A stretch of 64,000 nt of DNA from JAMQKA01 sp034521835. GTDB lineage: Bacteria; Bacteroidota; Rhodothermia; Balneolales; Balneolaceae. Position numbers and translations under genes: made by a program. The stretch covers positions 124,001 through 188,000 of the forward strand of contig JAXHMA010000006.1 in assembly GCA_034521835.1 (NCBI GenBank), written 5' to 3'. Below the pieces are notes generated by a model. The model made no database searches, was not told where the DNA came from, and saw only the letters and a program-made list of their open reading frames with translations. This document shows positions 59,762 through 64,000 of the stretch, in pieces (the stretch's first letter is position 1; each line of letters opens with the position of its first letter).

Positions 59762-60408
59762 TTTAGAAAACAACTACCAACGCAGAACTTAAACTGTTTA
59801 TGTCCATTCCAGACAGTTCTTCATAGCTAACTTCCTTTTTTAGGTATTCATTTTTTACCCATTGCCACTTCCGGCCTTGATCTTTTGGTCTCTTTTGTTT
59901 CAAGACAAAAGGGACACCCTGGTAAAATGATTTAGTCTCCTGGCAGTACTTTAGGAAGATAAATTCCCTTTAAGGAGTATTCATTTTTTCGATGAAGAAA
60001 AAACGAATCAAAAAATTCACCAAAGAATCCCAGATATTGTTCTACCGTGCCCGCTCTGCCTGCCTTGCTTTGGATCGCCCAGCGGCTCATCGATAATGCA
60101 TTGCAGGGATTCTCTGGACTTGAAGGGCAGGGGATATTAAATCTGAGAGCTTAAAAGAACATACCTTTATAGCATAAAATGAAAAAACCGAAGAATTCCT
60201 GTCTGACGAACCGATGGCTGTTTATTAAACCAAAGATAGGATAAGAGATCAGCGGTAAGGAGTTTAATTCTTCTTGATCTTTTCGTGCCTTTTGTATCAA
60301 GACAAAAGGTACACCCAAGAAAGTTTAATTACCACCAAAAGAACGATTCGAGCATGTACCCATTTCTTGGTATTCATTTTTTCAGCGGCGAAACAACGAA
60401 TCAAAAAA
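59762..60408. repeat. Non-coding block of R4, R5 and R4 modules before IS110 copy 2
   Basis: R4a lies near 59878-59925 (CCCTTTTG...CAAAAGGG hairpin) and R4b near 59975-60010. R5 spans 60024-60113, 90 bp like the other two copies. The A-rich CCGAAGAAT module is near 60180-60200, R4a again near 60275-60310, and R4b near 60370-60402, ending at the IS110 left end. No gene is supported. Confidence 0.7.
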
Positions 60409-61803
60409 GGTACTGTGTCTAAAGTCAAATTCATAATGGTATCGAAACCTAAATAAGTTAGGCGGCTTGGGTAATTTGCTGGTAGTGGAACTCCTCATCA
60501 TAGGACTGCCCGGACTTCCACAGGCTGTAGATCAACAACAGGAGTTTGCGCATGACGGCTGTCAGGGCGATCTTCTTGTGGTCGGGTGTTTGGCCACTAG
60601 CCGTTGGTAGAAAGCCTGCAGAGCACGGTTATGCTGGCTGGCGCAAACAGCCGGCATATACAGGGCCCGCCAGAAGGTGGACATTTCCCTGTTTCGAATA
60701 CACGGGCCTCCCCCTGGCGGGTGCCTGACTGGTCCAGGAGCTACATCCAGTCCGGCGCAGGAGGCCAGCTGGTTGCGATTCCGAATCAGGGCAAACCCAT
60801 TGGTTTCGGCAACGACCTTCAGCACGCTCTGCGGGCCCAACCCGGTAATCTGTCCAATACGCCGGATCGCCTCGGACAGGGCCTGCTCGGACTGCCAGAG
60901 CTGTCGAAGTTGTTGGTCGATCTGGGTGATATACGCGTTGATCTGCTCGATATGCTCGGCCAACCGCCGCAGGCTACTGGCTGGATGGTCCCAGGACTGG
61001 CGGGCGGCATGTCGCCGGTTTTTTAATTGGTACGCTGATTTTTCAGCTGCTGGCGTTCCCGCAGCAGCAGTTTGATATCACGCAGCCGCTGGCCGGGGGG
61101 GCTGCCAGCGGCGGGGACGCCGCTCCAGTCCGTCAGCGGGCCAGCAGCCGGGCCGTCAATCTGGTCAGTTTTTGATTTAATCGGCAGGCTCTGGGCCCAG
61201 TGGTAGGCCCGGCTGGCAACCAGCACGCACGCCTGCCGGCCCCGCCTGATGCAGCCAGTAGGCCAGCTGCTCGTAATACACGCCGGTCGCTTCCATAACA
61301 AACCAACACTGCTGCAGGTCTGCCCCCTTCGAGCGGATCCACTTGGTCAGCTGCCGGTACCCATCTTCGCTGTTGGGAAATCTGCGGGATCGGCTATAGG
61401 AAAGCTCCCGGTCCTCATTTGACAGGCCCAGCCGGGCCTGCAGGGTTTCCGCTGACACGTCAATACCAACTGCTTGGCTGTGAATATCTTGGGATTGGAT
61501 TGGTTCCATGGTATACTTGCTTATCTGGTTATCCTGAACAAGTGATGAGGATCGGCATTGGACTTGACTCACCAACAATACGAGCTCAATCGGCAAGATT
61601 GGCTCTTTGTACTGGTTGTGTCTAAATGCCCGAGGAGAGGGAGCTGAAAACTTTTTTACAGCCTCTTCCAACCGGAAGGGCTTCTCACCGGATCGCTCTC
61701 CTGTCAAATCCTCAGAGGCCCCTGCCCCGAATTCGGGGCAGGGGATTTAATAAAACAACCTAAATTATTTAGCCTTCCTCAACAGGTGGTAAACATATGA
61801 GCC
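60409..61803 (-). mobile_element. IS110-family insertion sequence, copy 2
   Basis: Near-identical to copy 1 over its whole length. Left end GGTACTGTGTCTAAAG after an R4b hairpin (AACGAATCAAAAAA); right end GGTAAACATATGAGCC before R2 (ACCGGGGTATCG). The main non-coding difference from copy 1 is confined to about 45 bases upstream of the transposase, including a 26-bp perfect palindrome (61719-61744, arms CCCCTGCCCCGAA / TTCGGGGCAGGGG) replacing the different hairpin of copy 1. Confidence 0.85.
60458..61509 (-). CDS. IS110-family transposase, copy 2 (frameshifted)
   Basis: Same protein as copy 1. It starts at the ATG at 61509 (MEPIQSQDIHSQAVGIDVSA); the Glu is in FVMEATGVYYEQLAYWLHQA; the Asp pair in SLPIKSKTDQID. 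It has more frame changes than copy 1 (near 61240, 61155, 61100, 60985, 60720, 60590), so it is either more decayed or more poorly sequenced. It ends at the same place as copy 1 (stop 60458-60460). Confidence 0.88.
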
Positions 61804-62336
61804 ACCGGGGTATCGAAGATATTGGTCTGTCGCAGGCTCTTCTCCAGTTTCTTGCTCTGGAACAGGCGTCGCCCATTCCCAGACTTTCCCCCGCTACCCC
61901 GGACCCCGGTTGCAGTCCTATTTATGGGAATAGTCTATTAAAGCAAAAGGAATATACCCGAAGATTTTCTGTCTGATCCCCTTCCGGCCTAGGAATGCTG
62001 AGCGGAGAGCAGGAGGCCAAAAAGGAGTTTGGTATACCGGTGAGAAGTCTAGAAGTAAGCAACAGGCGAGAAGGACCATGAGCAAACTCCGGCCGGAGGC
62101 TCCCAGCCGGGTTCAGCATTCCTCAGCCTTGATCTTTTCGTGCCTTTTGGATCAAGCCAAAAGAGGGATACCACCTAATGAAGGTTTGACTTCAGACCGT
62201 TCTCTAGAGCTTATTTTCTTTAAGGGGCATTCATTTTTTATCAAGACAAAAGAGACAAGGACCTCTACATAGCTGCGATAAAGTTTCGGATGGGCTGCTT
62301 TCCCATAGGAACAAAATGAGAATAGACCATCATCAT
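61804..62336. repeat. Non-coding block of repeat modules R2, R1 and R4a
   Basis: R2 spans 61805-61902 with ends CCGGGGTA/TACCCCGG. An A-rich CCCGAAGAT module lies near 61950-61965. R1 spans 61992-62122 with ends GGAATGCTGA and TCAGCATTCC. R4a is near 62130-62170, and a further CATTCATTTTTTATC hairpin half near 62225-62250. The same order is seen at 51.6-52.0 kb. No genes. Confidence 0.7.
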
Positions 62337-63362
62337 TCACTTGTCCTTTCGATATCTGGGCAGAACAATCGAAATAAAAATAAAACCAAGAGCGATGCCC
62401 GCCAGAAGCTGGTACTGGTTTTTGAAATCGGCATATTCCTGGCTGGCGAATTCACCCTGTTCAAGCTCATCGAGCCGCCCCAGGAAGGAGTCTATGCCAT
62501 CGCTGCCTGACTGTATTTCATAGTATTCTCCATTGCCTTGCTGGGCGATCTCTCTTAGGACATCGGGCTGCAAACGCGTAGTTACGACCTGTCCCTCGTT
62601 GTTGCGTTTATATCCCGTCAGCGTCCCTGTATCCTGGTTATACTGCGGAATGGTAGCACCTGAACGCGTGCCAATGCCTAGCGTATAGACTGAAATATTA
62701 TTCTGAATCAACGCGTTGAGTGCTTCTGAATAGCTCTCCCCATGATTCTCACCATCCGAGATAAGCAGCATGACTTTAGCTGCATTGGAACTGTTTTGAT
62801 CTTCCTCCAGCGAATTGAAAGCCCGCTGTCCCACTTCCATCGGTGCACTGAAATCAGTGGACGAGCTGGGCATCTGGTCGGTTTCTGCAATATTCAGGAA
62901 CAACCGAAGTGCTGAATAATCCAGCGTCATGGGAGACTGAAGGTAGGCATCCCCGGTAAACACGATCAGGCCAACACGGTCTCCCTGCAGGCGCTCAATC
63001 AGTCGGGTAATCTCATACTTCGCTTTTTCGAGGCGGCTGGGCTTCACATCCTCGGCATTCATACTGTCGGAAAGATCCAGGCCAATGAGCAAGTCAACGC
63101 CCTGCCGTTTAACTTCACGGACCTCTGTGCCGATCTTCGGTCCTGCAACTGCAAGCACCAGAAACGATAGCCCCACCAGCATGGTGACGACTTTGAGCCG
63201 ATCGCCGACTCTCCAGAAACCACTTCGCAAATTCTGAAATAGCTCATCCGAAAAAAATTGTTTTCTCCGCTCTTGAAGCCTTCGGACATACCACCAGAGC
63301 CCACCAGCCAAAGCAGGAACCAATAGCAGCAACCACAACAGGTAAGCGTCTTGCCAAATCAT
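62337..63362 (-). CDS. batB: BatB-like von Willebrand factor A membrane protein
   Basis: 341 residues, intact. Two N-terminal membrane helices (YLLWLLLLVPALAGGLWWYV; VVTMLVGLSFLVLAVAGPKI) precede a VWA domain with the MIDAS motif IGLDLSDSMNAEDVKPSRLE and the downstream LISDGENHGE. NISVYTLGIGTRSG and YKRNNEGQVVTTRLQPDVLR resemble the BatB signature, and a final helix YQLLAGIALGFIFISIVLPR anchors the C-terminus. Bat proteins belong to the MoxR/Bat aerotolerance operon; partner genes would lie to the right, outside the window. BatA is the alternative. Confidence 0.88.
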   Translation of the reverse strand: MIWQDAYLLWLLLLVPALAGGLWWYVRRLQERRKQFFSDELFQNLRSGFWRVGDRLKVVTMLVGLSFLVLAVAGPKIGTEVREVKRQGVDLLIGLDLSDSMNAEDVKPSRLEKAKYEITRLIERLQGDRVGLIVFTGDAYLQSPMTLDYSALRLFLNIAETDQMPSSSTDFSAPMEVGQRAFNSLEEDQNSSNAAKVMLLISDGENHGESYSEALNALIQNNISVYTLGIGTRSGATIPQYNQDTGTLTGYKRNNEGQVVTTRLQPDVLREIAQQGNGEYYEIQSGSDGIDSFLGRLDELEQGEFASQEYADFKNQYQLLAGIALGFIFISIVLPRYRKDK

Positions 63363-63592
63363 CTTCTATCTGATAAAGATATTGAAGGTTAACTAGTTTT
63401 CTTTGTTAGTTGAATCGTACAACGGCGCTTAAGTTAAAATATTAACTGAGAAATTCGAATAAAGATCTTGTCAAAGCCTGAACCTGATTTCTTTCTTCTT
63501 GATCTTTTGGTTTTTTTAAGACAAAAGGGATACCTGGTAAAATGATTTAGTCTCCAGGCAGTTTTTCAGGAGATAAATTCTCAATCCTGGGT

Positions 63593-63626
63593 ATTCATTT
63601 TTTCAGTGAGGAAAAAACGAATCAAA
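63593..63626. repeat. R4b hairpin, 5' target flank of the second group II intron copy
   Basis: ATTCATTTTTTC (63593-63604) and GAAAAAACGAAT (63611-63622) form a hairpin with one mismatch, followed by CAAA and the intron start. R4a (ACAAAAGGGATACCTGGT) lies just upstream near 63520-63540. Confidence 0.65.
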
Positions 63627-64000
63627 TTGCGCCAAGCTAAGCCCGTGAAAGTGGGATTAGTGTTCTTTGAAACTATGAAATCTTTCGTAGGAAGCCTACA
63701 GGTAACCAATCCTGACTGGTAAAGCCTAACCAGCAGCCAGAACCGAGTCTTGCGTAGTCAGCTGAGAGGCTGGCACGAAGCGTAGACAGGGAGCAGGAAA
63801 GCTGTGTGATTGAGCCCCGAAATGTTTATGGTTGTCGGAGCTTTCACTGTTTTGGTAAGTGGGAGCAGCAATGCAGTGGCGTCGGTATGGTGAGTCACTT
63901 GCATGACGGCCGGGGTCTGAGAGCAGGGCAAACTTGCATGAGGTTTCCACGGGAACTTGGGAGAGCCTCCCGCCTCCGCGCGCAACTCCGGTTGAGGGCT
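63627..64000 (+). mobile_element. Second group II intron copy, 5' part only (cut by window edge)
   Basis: From TTGCGCCAAGCTAAGC to the window end it follows the first copy (47687 onward) base for base with only a few substitutions, e.g. GCGCAACTCC for GCGCGACCCC. It covers the domain I region; the reverse transcriptase would begin about 280 bases beyond the edge. It has the same R4b flank as copy 1. Confidence 0.88.

Overview
The window comes from a GC-moderate bacterium of the Bacteroidota/Rhodothermota/Balneolota (FCB) group. Supporting signs are a PorD-like type IX secretion protein, PorV/PorQ-like and helix-hairpin-helix outer-membrane beta-barrels, a BatB-like VWA protein, S23-type four-helix-bundle genes and TAnnTTTG promoter-like sites. 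The exact taxon is an inference; Balneolota fits best. Many otherwise conserved genes are split by single-base shifts. I read most of these as uncorrected sequencing indels and report the reconstructed gene span rather than the fragments.

Layout. (1) 0-6 kb, minus strand: a four-helix-bundle gene, an acyl-CoA dehydrogenase and a complete fixA-fixB-fixC-fixX electron-transfer operon. (2) 6-11.3 kb: porD-like gene, a GH43 glycosidase and two outer-membrane proteins. (3) 11.4-16.9 kb: sulfate uptake and activation (SLC13 permease, cysQ, cysC, cysD, cysN), i.e. PAPS supply. (4) 17-24.5 kb: rfbA, the wbpB/wbpD/wbpE set for a 2,3-diacetamido uronic acid, and two Wzz-like chain-length proteins. (5) 24.5-39.4 kb: a distinctly AT-rich, translationally coupled legionaminic-acid operon (legB, legC, legH, legI, legG, ptmE, legF). 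Embedded in it are an acyl carrier protein, an AMP-forming ligase, a ketoreductase, a GNAT and a PIG-L deacetylase. A flippase, a sulfotransferase, a sialidase-like lipoprotein, a sialyltransferase-like enzyme and an O-antigen polymerase follow. (6) 39.4-47.6 kb: glycosyltransferases, two adjacent WecG/TagA enzymes, the initiating sugar-phosphate transferase and a UDP-GlcNAc 2-epimerase. (7) 47.6-64 kb: accessory DNA with a group II intron and the 5' part of a second copy, two IS110-family elements, galE, gmd, an SLBB protein, further four-helix-bundle genes, a nucleotidyltransferase pair, a damaged sulfotransferase and batB.

Together, regions 3-6 look like a locus for a sulfated surface glycan carrying a nonulosonic acid, with PAPS made next door and used by the sulfotransferases. 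The ACP/ligase/reductase/acyltransferase module inside the legionaminic operon suggests an unusual N-acyl decoration and is the strongest candidate for new biochemistry.

The other striking signal is a family of short intergenic modules (here R1, R2, R3, R4, R5, R7), most with inverted ends, arranged in a recurring order. They fill nearly every long non-coding gap from 22.7 kb onward. Both the group II intron and both IS110 copies sit at exactly the same module junction (R4|R2), and uninterrupted versions of that junction exist at 22.95 kb and 45.75 kb. No rRNA, tRNA or CRISPR array was seen.
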